64,000 nucleotides of DNA from Sulfurospirillum tamanense (GCF_016937535.1 NZ_JAFHKK010000009.1:1-64000); one strand, 5' to 3'. Counted from the stretch's first letter, positions 8,376-18,164 are shown. The notes: generated from the letters alone by a model not told the origin. A program made the numbers and translations.

Positions 8376-9517
8376 ACTGGAAGCCTCACGCTACTTGGGA
8401 TATTCACAACCCGCTCTTCAAGATATTTTGCATTTTTTAGCTCTGTGCATTGACAATTTTCAAACATAACCAGCTCATTCATGAGTTTCCAAATGGGGCG
8501 GGTCATCACGCCTTGGTCGTTGGTGAATTGTAAAAAAGCATCACGCTGTGCCTTGTCCTTTAAAATCACCGCATTAAGCCAGTAGTTTGACTGGCTATCT
8601 TTTGGCTCTTTGACAAATTGCGCATCTTTACATGTAAGAAAAAACTCCTCGTAAGCTAGCGCTAAATTTCTCTTGTTTTCCAAAAATGCCTCTAATTGCT
8701 CAAGTTGTGCTACCAACAGCGCAGCATTGAGGTTTGGCATGCGGTAGTTGTAGCCCGACTCATCATGAACGAACTCCCATCGGTGCGGGAGCTTAGCTGT
8801 CGTGGTGAGGTGTTTGGCTTTTTTTGCTAAAACTTCATCATCAGTGACGATGACGCCGCCGCCGCCGCTAGTGATGATTTTATTGCCGTTAAAAGAAAAG
8901 GTGCCAAGCTGTCCAAAGGTTCCTGTATGTTTGTTTTTATAATAGCTTCCTAAGCTTTCAGCGGCATCTTCAACAAGAGAAATCTTCCATGTATCACAAA
9001 TTTCTTTGATGGCGTCTATCCGACACGGATGCCCAAAGGTGTGCATGGGAACGCACGCCTTGGTGGTTTTTCCAGTGGCTTTGTTGATGCATTGATTGTT
9101 CTTTAATGTGCAGTTTTCTTTCAAAAATTTATCGAGCGATTCGGGACTCATGCCAAGGGTATCCATGTCCACATCTACAAAGACAGGGCTCGCTCCGCAG
9201 TACGCTATGGCGTTACATGTAGCGATAAAACTGAGTGGTTGCGTGATGACTTCATCACCTTTCTCTACACCCGACAAGAGCAAGCTTGCATGTAAAGCCG
9301 CTGTGCCATTTACTGTCGCCACGGCATACTTGCTGCCCACGTAAGAGGCAAATTCTTTTTCAAACCGCTCCACATACGCCCCAACGCTTGAAACAAAGGT
9401 GGAGTCGATGCAATCATTCAGGTATTGCTTTTCGTTACCCATAAAACGTGGTTCGTGCAAAGGGATGAAATTATTGGTGCTAAATGCGTGCTTGATAAAC
9501 TCAACAATGCGCAGCAT
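8372..9517 (-). CDS. legC: PLP-dependent aminotransferase LegC
   Basis: A 381-residue member of the DegT/DnrJ/EryC1/StrS family that transaminates C4 of the 4-keto sugar made by LegB. Visible features are the PLP-binding GTAALHASLLL near residue 72, the conserved EDAAES near 180 and the Schiff-base lysine in FSFNGNKIITSGGGG (about residues 202-216). The LegC subgroup character is supported by the start IPLHEPRFMGNEKQYL. The genes on both sides overlap or abut. It follows legB directly, so the two enzymes are made together. The gene contains two TACATGTA palindromes. Confidence 0.88.
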   Translation of the reverse strand: MLRIVEFIKHAFSTNNFIPLHEPRFMGNEKQYLNDCIDSTFVSSVGAYVERFEKEFASYVGSKYAVATVNGTAALHASLLLSGVEKGDEVITQPLSFIATCNAIAYCGASPVFVDVDMDTLGMSPESLDKFLKENCTLKNNQCINKATGKTTKACVPMHTFGHPCRIDAIKEICDTWKISLVEDAAESLGSYYKNKHTGTFGQLGTFSFNGNKIITSGGGGVIVTDDEVLAKKAKHLTTTAKLPHRWEFVHDESGYNYRMPNLNAALLVAQLEQLEAFLENKRNLALAYEEFFLTCKDAQFVKEPKDSQSNYWLNAVILKDKAQRDAFLQFTNDQGVMTRPIWKLMNELVMFENCQCTELKNAKYLEERVVNIPSSVRLPV

Positions 9518-10704
9518 TACATTTTTCCATCAAGGTATTTACCCGTCTCTTTGTGCGCAAAATCGGGAATAAGCTTGAAAAACTCTTGCACGATTTCTTC
9601 CTTTGTCCACGCAAGATTTTGCTTGTAGTGTTTGATTGTATTTTCAAAAGCATTTAACTTCGTCTCATCAAATACGGTTTCGTTTTTAATGACGCCTAGG
9701 TTTACAAATCGCTCCATGTCCAGTGCTTCTTTTTCAGTAAAAAATTCTTCGAAGTCCTTTTCGCCCGTGGTGTCACTAGGCGTGAAAAGACAGGGCCATT
9801 TTCCTTTTTCTGGAAGCGTGCTGGCCAGTTCTCTGGCTTCATCTTCATCTTTACATGTAAAAGGTTCAAAACCTTTTGCTTTGAGGTATTTTACCGCAAT
9901 ATCCGCAAAGGTAATCAGGTGTAAATGTTCGCTTAATTTTGGGAAAAAAATGTCTCTATTTTCCCCAAAAATACAGCTCATCAAGCACAGCTCACCACTC
10001 TCTTGTGGCGTCACAAAATACCGCTTGATGTCATTAGGTGCCACAATAGGCTGGCGTTTTTCTAGCCGTTGATTAAACCCATGAAGCAGCGAACCATCGC
10101 TAAAAGCCACATTGGCAAAACGCGCCATTGAGATAGTGATGTCTTTAGACCTTCGCATGGCAAACATCTCCATGATGCGCTTACTCGCACCCATCATGTT
10201 TACAGGATTTGCCGCCTTGTCCGTGCTCACGCAAAAGTATTTTTTGACACCTTTTTTGATGGACTGGCGCAGTGTTTTGTCGGTATTGAAAATATTGGTT
10301 TCTATCATCCGCATGAGCGTAAAAGGGTCTTTTTCGCTACGCACATGTTTAAGAGCTGAGAGGTTTAGCACATAGTCGTACTTCCCGTCCGCTTCGATAA
10401 ACGCATCGTATTCCACACTCCCAACATCAAGAGCAAATGTCTGAAAATCCCCGTCAATGTAGCCAAAAGAACTACGAATGTCCCGCACCAACTCCACCAT
10501 GTTGTTTTCCGAAATGTCAACAACATGAAGTTTTCTAGGATTGCGTTTAAATATCTCCTTGGTTACAGCTTGGCCTATACTTCCAGCCCCACCAAGAACA
10601 AGAAAGGAGGAAGAAGAGACGATTTTTCTTAAGTCAGACTCATCTTGTTTGATGTCTTCTGTAAAAAGTGCTTGTGTTCTGCCTATGAGGGTTAGAATAT
10701 CCAT
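9517..10704 (-). CDS. legB: Nucleotide-sugar 4,6-dehydratase LegB
   Basis: A 395-residue soluble SDR enzyme of the FlaA1/PseB-like class. It has the NAD motif LVLGGAGSIGQAV near residue 36 and the catalytic block VSTDKAANPVNMMGASKRIME (about 155-175), in which the usual Tyr is replaced by Met, as is normal in this class. It would convert GDP- or UDP-GlcNAc to the 4-keto-6-deoxy sugar, the first committed legionaminic acid step. The first ATG is at 10704, sharing one base with the stop of the flippase gene (TGATG); a TTG one codon earlier is less likely. Confidence 0.83.
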   Translation of the reverse strand: MDILTLIGRTQALFTEDIKQDESDLRKIVSSSSFLVLGGAGSIGQAVTKEIFKRNPRKLHVVDISENNMVELVRDIRSSFGYIDGDFQTFALDVGSVEYDAFIEADGKYDYVLNLSALKHVRSEKDPFTLMRMIETNIFNTDKTLRQSIKKGVKKYFCVSTDKAANPVNMMGASKRIMEMFAMRRSKDITISMARFANVAFSDGSLLHGFNQRLEKRQPIVAPNDIKRYFVTPQESGELCLMSCIFGENRDIFFPKLSEHLHLITFADIAVKYLKAKGFEPFTCKDEDEARELASTLPEKGKWPCLFTPSDTTGEKDFEEFFTEKEALDMERFVNLGVIKNETVFDETKLNAFENTIKHYKQNLAWTKEEIVQEFFKLIPDFAHKETGKYLDGKM

Positions 10705-12452
10705 CAAGCTTCATCCTTTTCTTTCACATTGACTATTCTGCCATTTTCTAAAGTGATAATTTTACTACAACGTTCTACCGTACTAAGCCTGTGAGCTATC
10801 ATAATAATTGTTTTAGTGCCACTCATGTTGTCGATAGCTTTCATGACTTCTGCTTCGGTTTGGTTGTCTAGTGCACTTGTGGCTTCATCTAACACAAGGA
10901 GTTCTGGCTCATGATAAAGTGCACGAGCAATGCCAAGTCGCTGTCTTTGCCCACCGGAAAGCCGCACGCCTCGCTCGCCAATGATGGTATCGTACCCATG
11001 GTCTAGTCGCGAGACAAACTCGTGCACTTGGGCCATCTTGGCCACTTTTTCTACTTGAACTTTGTCTATTTTCTCTTTGTCAACCCCGAAGGCAATGTTG
11101 CTCACGATGGTGTCATCTGCCAGAAAGATGCTCTGAGACACATAGCCAATGGCGTTTTGCCACTGGCGGATGTTGTTGTTGGCAAGCTCGTGATTATCAA
11201 CCATGATTTTGCCATTTGTTGGATTTAGTAGTCCCAATACCACATCCACCAAAGTACTTTTCCCAGCCCCAGTAGTGCCTATGATACCTACAGTGGTATT
11301 GGCCGCGATGACTATATCTATATTATTGAGTGCAGGGGTGGTGGTGCCGGGGTAGATGAAAGAAATATTTTCTAGTTTTAGTTCGTTTTGTAGTCTTAGG
11401 CGACTGTGGTCGTTTGCAATGGTGATACAATCGTTAGAAGTGCTCAAATCTTCGAGTATATTGTCTATGGCAGCGACGCCAAACTTTATAGCGGTCATGG
11501 ATTTGTATATAATTTGTACAGCAGGCTTGAGCTTGAGCGCGCCCAGTGCATAGAGGCCAAGCACTGGCAGTAGCACGCCTATGTCTGCGCCGTCACTCGC
11601 TAAAGCATACATGGCCATAGCCAGCAAAGCCCCAAAGGCAATGACTTCTACAAGATACTGCGGTATCTCGCCCAATGTTTGATTGGTAGCGTTGTAGTGT
11701 GAGAATGCATAAGAAGGTGCATTGAAACTATCCAAATATACCTTTTCTCTTCCTAATACCTTAAGGTCTTTGATGCCGCCTATTGTCTCGGAGGTAATCT
11801 TAAAGCGCTGTGCATTTGCCTTGGCGCGTTTTTGACCGATGCGACCAAGGTACTTGCGGACTGTAGCGTACATGAGCACATAAAACCCACCAAAAAGACC
11901 TGCCAATATAAATGCAAGCACAGGGTCAACTAACACCAAAAACCCAACAAGTGCTATGACAAGTATGGCATAGGTAGTGAGATTCAAAGAAGGCAATATG
12001 GCCTGATTTATGACTACATCGGTTTCAGATAAAATGACTTTGCCAATGTCACTACTGTTGCGAGAGAGAAAGAAGCCATAAGGCTGATGCAGGTATTTTC
12101 TAAGAAGCTTTTGCCCGATGCTATGGCGGCGCATGTTTAAAAAGCGAAACTTAGCATAGCTAGTGACGCTGCGCACAACGGCGCTGATGAGTAGCATCAC
12201 GAGTGCAAAAATTCCTAATACCATCAAAAAGCTGTCTTTGCTTTTGAAGTTCAAAGAGGTGTAAACTGCGTTTAGATACGAGTTGGTCTCTATAGACTCT
12301 GGATTTCCTAACACTGAGAGAAAAGGCATGATAGACCCTACACCAAGGACTTCTAAAAATGCCATGAGTATCATGAGAAAAAGCAAAAGCAAGGCACGCT
12401 TTTTTTCGTGCGAAGTTAAGAGAGTCCAGATTTTTTTATAAATATCAGTCAT
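10704..12452 (-). CDS. ABC transporter, fused permease and ATPase (PglK-like lipid-oligosaccharide flippase)
   Basis: A 582-residue half-transporter. The first 330 residues hold about six membrane helices (for example LLLFLMILMAFLEVLGVGSI at 19-38). The ATPase domain has Walker A GTTGAGKST near 387, signature LSGGQRQRLGIARAL near 490 and Walker B LLVLDEATSALD near 512. Size and sequence resemble PglK, which flips undecaprenyl-linked oligosaccharide in Campylobacter, and also MsbA. Position inside the glycan locus and the unlinked PglF-like dehydratase at 19.6 kb favour the flippase role. Confidence 0.8.
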   Translation of the reverse strand: MTDIYKKIWTLLTSHEKKRALLLLFLMILMAFLEVLGVGSIMPFLSVLGNPESIETNSYLNAVYTSLNFKSKDSFLMVLGIFALVMLLISAVVRSVTSYAKFRFLNMRRHSIGQKLLRKYLHQPYGFFLSRNSSDIGKVILSETDVVINQAILPSLNLTTYAILVIALVGFLVLVDPVLAFILAGLFGGFYVLMYATVRKYLGRIGQKRAKANAQRFKITSETIGGIKDLKVLGREKVYLDSFNAPSYAFSHYNATNQTLGEIPQYLVEVIAFGALLAMAMYALASDGADIGVLLPVLGLYALGALKLKPAVQIIYKSMTAIKFGVAAIDNILEDLSTSNDCITIANDHSRLRLQNELKLENISFIYPGTTTPALNNIDIVIAANTTVGIIGTTGAGKSTLVDVVLGLLNPTNGKIMVDNHELANNNIRQWQNAIGYVSQSIFLADDTIVSNIAFGVDKEKIDKVQVEKVAKMAQVHEFVSRLDHGYDTIIGERGVRLSGGQRQRLGIARALYHEPELLVLDEATSALDNQTEAEVMKAIDNMSGTKTIIMIAHRLSTVERCSKIITLENGRIVNVKEKDEA

Positions 12453-12455
12453 TTA

Positions 12456-13727
12456 CTACAACCGCCCATCCGTTCGAGCTAACACACCCTTGATATCATA
12501 CACCACATTATCTTCCGTTTTTAGCTCCAAGGATTTAAATTCCTCGTGCGCTACGGCTAGAATGATTGCATCATAATGTTGAATGCTGAATGTTGAATGT
12601 TGAACTAAGTCAAGATTATACTCACGTTTCACCTCTTTTGCATCCGCCCACGGATCATACACATCTACCTCACACCCAAACTCTTGCAATTCCTTAATGA
12701 CGTCAATCACTCTAGAGTTTCTAATGTCGGGGCAGTTTTCTTTAAAAGTGATGCCAAGGACTAAGACCTTACTGCCTTCTATCTTGTGCCCTTTTTTGAT
12801 CATCAGCTTGATGACTTGATTGGCCACGTAGATGCCCATGTTGTCATTGAGCCTGCGGCCCGCTAGGATGATTTCAGGGTTGTAGCCCACAGCTTGGGCT
12901 TTGTGGGTGAGATAGTAAGGGTCCACGCCGATGCAATGCCCACCCACAAGGCCTGGCTTAAAGGGTAGAAAGTTCCACTTCGTGCCTGCGGCTTTGAGCA
13001 CTTCGCGGGTGTCAATGCCAAGCTTGTTAAAGATGATGGCCAGTTCATTCACAAAGGCAATGTTGATGTCGCGCTGAGTGTTTTCGATGACTTTGGCCGC
13101 TTCGGCTACTTTGATAGATGAAGCCAAGTACGTGCCTGCGGTGATGACACTTTTGTAAAGCGCATCTACTTTTTGGGCGACTTCTGGCGTAGAGCCGCTG
13201 GTGACTTTGAGAATCTTCGTGACCGTGTGCTCTTTGTCACCCGGATTAATGCGCTCAGGCGAGTAGCCACAAAAAAAGTCTTGGTTAAAGACAAGCCCCG
13301 AAACCTTTTCAAGCACAGGCACGCACTCTTCCTCCGTAGCACCCGGATATACGGTAGACTCGTAGATGACGATGTCGTTTGGCTTGAGGACTTTACCCAC
13401 GGTTTCACTCGCCTTGATGAGTGGCGTAAGGTCGGGGCGTTTGTGCGTGTCGATGGGCGTAGGAACCGTGATGATGTACACGGTGCAGTCTTTGATGTCT
13501 TCGATATTAGTGCTTACATGTAAAGCATTTTTACCCAAGCTTTTATTGTGCGCAGGTAAGACCGCTTTGAGTTGCTCAGGGGTTAGCTCCTTGGTGGTGT
13601 CCATACCATGACTCAGTTCATCAATGCGTTTTTGGCTAATGTCAAAACCGATGACTTCGTATTTGCCAGCAAAGGCATGTGCAAGGGGAAGGCCGACATA
13701 ACCTAGTCCGATGATGGCGAGTTTCAT
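12456..13727 (-). CDS. UDP-N-acetylhexosamine 6-dehydrogenase (TviB/WbpO-like)
   Basis: A 423-residue UDP-glucose/GDP-mannose dehydrogenase family enzyme that oxidises C6 to a carboxylate. It has the NAD motif [12 protein letters not shown] (4-15), the substrate block [11 protein letters not shown] near 174 and the catalytic cysteine in [12 protein letters not shown] near 266. The start [12 protein letters not shown] with TTKEL nearby resembles TviB, which makes UDP-GlcNAcA. A loop near residue 380 is encoded by four seven-base repeats (12575-12605) giving [12 protein letters not shown]. It starts 17 bases downstream of a segment that is duplicated upstream of the marR gene. Confidence 0.83.
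   Translation of the reverse strand: MKLAIIGLGYVGLPLAHAFAGKYEVIGFDISQKRIDELSHGMDTTKELTPEQLKAVLPAHNKSLGKNALHVSTNIEDIKDCTVYIITVPTPIDTHKRPDLTPLIKASETVGKVLKPNDIVIYESTVYPGATEEECVPVLEKVSGLVFNQDFFCGYSPERINPGDKEHTVTKILKVTSGSTPEVAQKVDALYKSVITAGTYLASSIKVAEAAKVIENTQRDINIAFVNELAIIFNKLGIDTREVLKAAGTKWNFLPFKPGLVGGHCIGVDPYYLTHKAQAVGYNPEIILAGRRLNDNMGIYVANQVIKLMIKKGHKIEGSKVLVLGITFKENCPDIRNSRVIDVIKELQEFGCEVDVYDPWADAKEVKREYNLDLVQHSTFSIQHYDAIILAVAHEEFKSLELKTEDNVVYDIKGVLARTDGRL
12575..12605. repeat. In-frame seven-base repeat inside the nucleotide-sugar dehydrogenase
   Basis: The plus strand reads AATGTTG, AATGCTG, AATGTTG, AATGTTG, AAC. On the coding strand the unit is CAACATT and encodes QHSTFSIQH. The tract lies in the variable segment just before the DAIILAVAH strand of the C-terminal domain. 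Confidence 0.85.
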
Positions 13728-13743
13728 AAGTATTCCTTGTATT

Positions 13744-13793
13744 TTTAAAAATTGAATTTTACACTTTTTGTTCTTTGGAGGCTTTAAAAAGCG
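13744..13793. promoter_or_regulatory. Duplicated upstream segment, copy 1
   Basis: Bases 13744-13764 are identical to 18499-18519 (21 of 21). With four mismatches in 34 bases the similarity extends to 13777, and with one gap through CTTTG..GGCTTTAA to about 13793. In both places it lies just upstream of a minus-strand gene. On that strand it contains TGTAAAAT, a possible extended -10. It may be a shared promoter or the edge of a rearranged block. Confidence 0.55.
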
Positions 13794-14104
13794 ACTCCTT
13801 GTGCCTTTTCTTTATGCCTTGCTTCTAGATGTTGCATACTTTTGTTTTGGACTTTGTCGTTAAAAATTCTCACCCTTGACTTGATAGGCGAGAAGGTATC
13901 AACACCGAAGTCGTCGATTGTTTTAGAAGTTTTCGTGCCAAGCGACTGGTTGCGGGACATGGTATCTATCTCTTCTTTGGTTGCCCTTCTGTCGCTACTC
14001 ACACTTTCCCATCCACTCTTTGGCACACCGCCTTTGGCAAGCTTGACTTCAAAGTCTTCCCATTCGATGTCGGTTAGTTTTTGGATGAGTTGCCGCTTGG
14101 TCAT
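13784..14104 (-). pseudogene. Fragment with an AlbA_2 (RecG-like/Schlafen-like) DNA-binding start
   Basis: From the ATG at 14104 the first 35 or so residues, MTKRQLIQKLTDIEWEDFEV and KLAKGGVPKSGWESVS, match the start of AlbA_2-domain proteins (putative DNA-binding regulators or RecG-related helicases), which normally continue with a serine/phenylalanine-rich segment and several hundred residues. Here the match ends at VSS and an unrelated, charged 70-residue tail follows. The gene is squeezed between fcl (stop 3 bases upstream) and the dehydrogenase. I take it as a decayed fragment joined to foreign sequence. The tail is not recognised. Confidence 0.55.
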
Positions 14105-14106
14105 AG

Positions 14107-15072
14107 TTACTGGCGCTGCCCCACATACCACCCATACACCCTACGCACACCCTCTTCTAACTCAACGTTGTGTTTCCACCCAAGCGCGTGTAGTTTTGAG
14201 GGGTCGGTACGTTTTATTAGAGTGCCGTCGGGTTTTTGGGTGTTAAATACCAACTCGCCTTTAAACCCAACGCTCTTTTTGATAAGCTCAGCCAACGCTT
14301 TGATGGACACATCCTCGCCCGTACCGATGTTAATGTGGGTGTTGCGCACCTCTTTACATGTAGAGCCATAGAGGTCTTTAAAGTCCACTTTTTCCATCAC
14401 AAACACGCATGCATCGGCCATGTCTTCAGAGTAGAGGAATTCACGCCGTGGTGTGCCGCTTCCCCAGATTTCAACGCTTGGGGCGTTTTGCTCTTTGGCT
14501 TCGTGCATTTTTCGCATGAGTGCGGGGAGTACGTGAGAGGTTTCAAGGTCAAAGTTGTCGTTTGGGCCGTAGAGATTAGTAGGCATGACGGAGATGAAGT
14601 TCGTGCCGTACTGGAGGTTGTAACTCTCACACATCTTGATGCCCGCTATCTTGGCGATAGCATAGGGTTCGTTGGTGTATTCGAGTTCGCTTGTAAGCAG
14701 GGAATCTTCTTTCATGGGTTGTGGGGCGTTTTTGGGGTAGATACATGTAGAGCCCAAAAAGAGTAGTTTTTTAACACCATGCACGTAGCTTTGGTGGATG
14801 ACATTGTTTTGAATCTGAAGATTTTCATAGATAAAATCGGCTCGGTACGTGTTGTTCGCGACGATGCCACCTACTTTGGCAGCAGCAAGGAAAACGTACT
14901 CGGGTTTTTCTGCCTCAAAAAACGCGCGGACTGCTTCTTGGTCTGTCAAATCAAGCTCCCCGTGGGTGCGGGTGATAATGTTGCTGTAGCCTTTACATGT
15001 AAGGGTTTTTAAAATGGCACTTCCAACCAATCCACGGTGTCCTGCTAGGTAGATTTTAGATGTTTTGTTCAT
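14107..15072 (-). CDS. fcl: GDP-L-fucose synthase
   Basis: A 321-residue SDR epimerase/reductase that converts GDP-4-keto-6-deoxymannose to GDP-L-fucose using NADPH. Evidence: NADP motif [11 protein letters not shown] (residues 9-19), [13 protein letters not shown] near 105 with the catalytic Ser-x-Cys, and YAIAK near 137 for the Tyr-Lys pair. Length matches Fcl/WcaG. It would act directly after Gmd, but a toxin-antitoxin pair now separates the two genes. It carries three TACATGTA palindromes, giving for example GSTCIYP and GSTCKEV. Confidence 0.9.
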   Translation of the reverse strand: MNKTSKIYLAGHRGLVGSAILKTLTCKGYSNIITRTHGELDLTDQEAVRAFFEAEKPEYVFLAAAKVGGIVANNTYRADFIYENLQIQNNVIHQSYVHGVKKLLFLGSTCIYPKNAPQPMKEDSLLTSELEYTNEPYAIAKIAGIKMCESYNLQYGTNFISVMPTNLYGPNDNFDLETSHVLPALMRKMHEAKEQNAPSVEIWGSGTPRREFLYSEDMADACVFVMEKVDFKDLYGSTCKEVRNTHINIGTGEDVSIKALAELIKKSVGFKGELVFNTQKPDGTLIKRTDPSKLHALGWKHNVELEEGVRRVYGWYVGQRQ

Positions 15073-15386
15073 TTATCATTCTCTTGATTCAATTTATTTG
15101 CATAGTCAGTCGAACCATGAAAGATTCTAATCAAATAAACTTCTTCTGTATCGTCCAATATTTTATAAATCACTATATGACTCTCATGGACTAAAACTCT
15201 ACACTCTCTTTTGATAAGTTTATTTTTACACTCTATGCCCATATGTGGATTTAGGCGTAATAGCCCTATCTTTTCTTCATATCCACGTAAATACTCTAGG
15301 GCATTTTGTGCACTTTGGGATGCTATGTGTTCAATGGCTTCATTGATATCTAGCTGAGCTTGATTGGAGTATCTGACACTATGCAT
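15069..15386 (-). CDS. Type II toxin, ParE/RelE superfamily
   Basis: A 105-residue protein with the ParE/RelE fold pattern: helices at the N-terminus ([16 protein letters not shown]), then [11 protein letters not shown] and the C-terminal strands [20 protein letters not shown] and [13 protein letters not shown]. These are normal for ParE-like toxins that act on gyrase or, in RelE members, on ribosome-bound mRNA. It overlaps its antitoxin gene by 8 bases and fcl by 4. The pair interrupts the gmd-fcl order, suggesting acquisition of the module by the operon. Confidence 0.8.
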   Translation of the reverse strand: MHSVRYSNQAQLDINEAIEHIASQSAQNALEYLRGYEEKIGLLRLNPHMGIECKNKLIKRECRVLVHESHIVIYKILDDTEEVYLIRIFHGSTDYANKLNQENDK

Positions 15387-15600
15387 ATTTTCTTTTTATT
15401 TCAGACATAATATCTTCATGCGATTTACCACTCATGCCAGAACTCAAGCCTTTATCAATCTCTTTTTCAAGATACGACCAGTCTTCTTGGGTAGTTTGTT
15501 TTTCAAGTATCTCTATTTCATTCTTTGGAAAACTACTCAAGTATTTCAACACCTTGTCAACTAATTTGTCCTGAACATTGATTTGAAATGTATGCATCAT
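15379..15600 (-). CDS. Antitoxin partner of the ParE/RelE-type toxin
   Basis: A 73-residue protein placed directly upstream of the toxin and overlapping it. The N-terminal half (MHTFQINVQDKLVDKVLKYL) is a short strand plus helix; the C-terminal part EKEIDKGLSSGMSGKSHEDI ends in a basic EIKRKYA tail. The 'GL.SG.S..SHEDIM' ending is common in antitoxins paired with ParE/RelE toxins in Bacteroidetes and Campylobacterota. Two ATG codons in a row occur at 15600 and 15597, preceded by AAAGGACAG. No DNA-binding domain can be assigned by eye with confidence. Confidence 0.72.
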   Translation of the reverse strand: MMHTFQINVQDKLVDKVLKYLSSFPKNEIEILEKQTTQEDWSYLEKEIDKGLSSGMSGKSHEDIMSEIKRKYA

Positions 15601-15628
15601 CTGTCCTTTTTATTTTATTTTATCAAAA

Positions 15629-16774
15629 CTACTCATAATAGCTCATCGTCTTGTAGCCACCCTCTTTGAGGTAGACGTCTTTTGTCATGAGTTTCAAGTC
15701 ACTTGCCATCATGTCTTCTACAAGATTTTGCAGGTTATATTCACGCTTCCAGCCTAGTTTTTGCTCGGCTTTGGTTGGGTCGCCTAGGAGTAAGTCTACT
15801 TCTGTTGGGCGGAAATAGCGTGGGTCGACCTCGACGACTGTAGCGCTAAGTGTTAAGTGTGTAGTGTTAAGGTTTAGTTCTTTTGTTCTATTTTCATTTA
15901 TAGCGTCGATGATCCCTTTTTCTTCAACACCCACGCCCTCAAATCTAAGCGTTATCCCACAGTAGTCAAAGCTCATCTTTACAAAGTCTCTAACAGTGGT
16001 AGTTTGTCCCGTGGCAATAACCCAGTCTTCAGGCTCCTTTGTTTGCAAAATCATCCACATCATTTTGACATAGTCTTTCGCATGGCCCCAGTCGCGCTTG
16101 GCGTCAAGGTTGCCCAGATAGAGTTTATCCTGAAGACCTAGGGCTATTTTGCTAGCCGCGCGAGTGATCTTGCGCGTTACAAAGGTTTCCCCACGCACAG
16201 GGCTTTCGTGATTAAATAAAATCCCATTGCACGCAAACATCCCGTACGCCTCGCGGTAATTGACGGTAATCCAGTAGGCATACATCTTCGCCACCGCGTA
16301 AGGAGAGCGTGGATAAAACGGTGTGGTTTCACGTTGGGGTGTTTCTTGGACTTTTCCGTAGAGCTCACTCGTGGAAGCTTGGTAGATTTTTGTTTTTTTC
16401 TCTAAACCCAAGAGTCGCACGGCTTCGAGGATGCGCAGGGTTCCTGTGCCATCGGCATTGGCCACGTACTCGGGGGTTTCAAAGCTTACATGTACATGGC
16501 TCATGGCCGCAAGGTTGTAGATTTCATCGGGTTGGGTTTCTTGGATGATGCGTGTGAGGTTCATGGAGTCGGTCATGTCGCCATAATGCAAAATGAGATT
16601 GCGGTTTTCCACGTGGGGGTCTTGGTAAAGATGGTCAATACGGTCCGTGTTAAAAAGCGAGGCACGGCGTTTGATGCCGTGAACGATGTAGCCTTTTTTG
16701 AGTAAGAATTCTGCGAGATACGAGCCATCTTGCCCCGTAATGCCAGTGATTAACGCTACTTTTTGCTGTGTCAT
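15629..16774 (-). CDS. gmd: GDP-mannose 4,6-dehydratase
   Basis: From the ATG at 16774 ([20 protein letters not shown]) the protein is 381 residues, close to the usual 345-375. That start lies one base after the manC stop; a longer frame reaching 16864 lies wholly inside manC and is not needed. Motifs are the NADP loop [22 protein letters not shown] near 128 and [15 protein letters not shown] with the catalytic Tyr and Lys. An insert near residue 310 ([15 protein letters not shown]) is encoded by a seven-base repeat tract. The enzyme makes the GDP-4-keto-6-deoxymannose used by Fcl. Confidence 0.9.
   Translation of the reverse strand: MTQQKVALITGITGQDGSYLAEFLLKKGYIVHGIKRRASLFNTDRIDHLYQDPHVENRNLILHYGDMTDSMNLTRIIQETQPDEIYNLAAMSHVHVSFETPEYVANADGTGTLRILEAVRLLGLEKKTKIYQASTSELYGKVQETPQRETTPFYPRSPYAVAKMYAYWITVNYREAYGMFACNGILFNHESPVRGETFVTRKITRAASKIALGLQDKLYLGNLDAKRDWGHAKDYVKMMWMILQTKEPEDWVIATGQTTTVRDFVKMSFDYCGITLRFEGVGVEEKGIIDAINENRTKELNLNTTHLTLSATVVEVDPRYFRPTEVDLLLGDPTKAEQKLGWKREYNLQNLVEDMMASDLKLMTKDVYLKEGGYKTMSYYE
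15847..15881. repeat. In-frame seven-base repeat inside gmd
   Basis: Five heptads on the plus strand: TAAGTGT, TAAGTGT, GTAGTGT, TAAGGTT, TAGTTCT. They encode [11 protein letters not shown] immediately before the conserved [11 protein letters not shown] strand of Gmd, at a place where other Gmd proteins have a short loop. Confidence 0.75.
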
Positions 16775-16775
16775 G

Positions 16776-18164
16776 TTAGTTTTGCTCCCTTTGGTAGTCA
16801 TCTTCGAGCCGCACGATGTCATCTTCGCCTGTGTATTCACCCACTTGGGCTTCGATGATGACAAGTGGTAATTTTCCTTGGTTTTCTAGTCGGTGGATTT
16901 GGCCAGCTTTGATGTAGGTGGATTCGTTAGGGTTAAGAATAAACGTTTCCTCCTCGACCTTCACAGTAGCACATCCGCTCACGACTATCCAGTGCTCGTT
17001 GCGGTGAAAGTGTTTCTGAAGGCTGAGGCGTTTGCCAGGCTTCACCTCTATGCGTTTGATTTTATAGCCAGGCGAATCTTCTAGCACGGTGTAACTCCCC
17101 CATGGTCGGTACCCTGTAAGATGCGTAGCGCCAAGAGTTGAGTGTTGTGCATTTAGTTCTTGGACGACTTTTTTAACCTCTTGCGAGCTTCCACGTTTGG
17201 ATACAAGCAGCGCATCTCCCGTATCGACGATGATACACTCCTCCATGCCCACCGTGGCGATGGCACGCTCTGCGCCGTAGATAAGGTTGTTTTTAGAGTC
17301 AATAGCGATGTGCCGAGGGTTTTGAGTGTTTCCATTGCTGTCTTTAGGCAGTGTTTCGTAAAGGCTATCAAAACTCCCCACATCGCTCCAACCAATATCA
17401 CTTGGAACAACTTTAACTTTTTTGCTTTTTTCCATCACTGCGTAATCGATGCTATCAGAAGGAATGGCCTCCATGAGAGAATGCTGGATTCTTATTGTTG
17501 AATGTTGCGTGGTTTTATGCTCAAACGCGGCTTTACATGTAGCGTATATTTCAGGCGAATGGACTTGGAGTTCTTCCAAAAATACACCTGCTTTAAACAA
17601 AAACATGCCGCTATTCCAGTAGTAGTTTCCCGCTTTTAGGTATTTTTTAGCGGTATCAACATCAGGTTTTTCATGAAATGCCTTTACATGTAAGCCTTCT
17701 GCCTCGATGTATCCAAAGCCAGTTTCAGCAAAGGTTGGCGTAATGCCAAAGGTGACAAGGTTCCCCTCGCGCGCAAGGGATTGTGCTTTTTGGATCGCCT
17801 TTTGGTATTCTCTCTCGTCTTTAATGAGATGGTCGCTTGGTGTTACTAGCACAAGCTCCTCTTTTTCTAACGCCATGCAAGCTAGCGCAATAGCAGGGGC
17901 GGTGTTGCGCGGTGTTGGCTCTAGCAGAAAAGTCGAATCATGGGTTTTAAATGTTGCATTTTCCTCAAGTTGATCAAGGGCAAGAAAATATTGCTCCGTG
18001 CTGGAGACAATCAACAAACGCTCACAGATACTAATATTGCGCTCTAAAGTGAGCTGAAAGAGGGATTTTTTATCAAAAAGTTTGATGAATTGTTTAGGCA
18101 TGAGTGTGCGACTAAGAGGCCAAAGTCTTGTCCCAGAACCGCCACAGAGGATGATATTAGTCAT
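16776..18164 (-). CDS. manC: Mannose-1-phosphate guanylyltransferase / mannose-6-phosphate isomerase
   Basis: A 462-residue bifunctional type II enzyme. The guanylyltransferase domain begins [20 protein letters not shown] (4-23), followed by PKQF and the sugar-binding VEKPD-like FHEKPD near 160. The cupin isomerase domain begins at [12 protein letters not shown] (about 350) with [18 protein letters not shown] carrying the metal histidines. It supplies GDP-mannose to Gmd. Two seven-base repeat tracts encode [10 protein letters not shown] (near 230) and [10 protein letters not shown] (near 340), both in linkers between conserved blocks. It overlaps the marR gene by 4 bases. Confidence 0.9.
   Translation of the reverse strand: MTNIILCGGSGTRLWPLSRTLMPKQFIKLFDKKSLFQLTLERNISICERLLIVSSTEQYFLALDQLEENATFKTHDSTFLLEPTPRNTAPAIALACMALEKEELVLVTPSDHLIKDEREYQKAIQKAQSLAREGNLVTFGITPTFAETGFGYIEAEGLHVKAFHEKPDVDTAKKYLKAGNYYWNSGMFLFKAGVFLEELQVHSPEIYATCKAAFEHKTTQHSTIRIQHSLMEAIPSDSIDYAVMEKSKKVKVVPSDIGWSDVGSFDSLYETLPKDSNGNTQNPRHIAIDSKNNLIYGAERAIATVGMEECIIVDTGDALLVSKRGSSQEVKKVVQELNAQHSTLGATHLTGYRPWGSYTVLEDSPGYKIKRIEVKPGKRLSLQKHFHRNEHWIVVSGCATVKVEEETFILNPNESTYIKAGQIHRLENQGKLPLVIIEAQVGEYTGEDDIVRLEDDYQREQN
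17131..17155. repeat. Degenerate seven-base repeat in manC, domain linker
   Basis: The plus strand shows CCAAGAG, TTGAGTG, TTGTGCA, then TTTAGTTCTT, which is the same ending as in the gmd tract. It encodes [10 protein letters not shown] between the nucleotidyltransferase and isomerase domains. This is the most degenerate of the tracts. Confidence 0.5.
17479..17506. repeat. Seven-base repeat in manC, loop of the transferase domain
   Basis: Four heptads on the plus strand: GAATGCT, GGATTCT, TATTGTT, GAATGTT. The coding strand gives [13 protein letters not shown] between the FEHK helix and the conserved [12 protein letters not shown] block, a place that varies in length among ManC proteins. Confidence 0.65.

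Noticed and set aside
16774-16864. Upstream extension of gmd into manC
   Set aside because: The added 30 residues are read from manC in another frame; ATG at 16774 follows the manC stop by one base and starts the conserved [12 protein letters not shown] strand.
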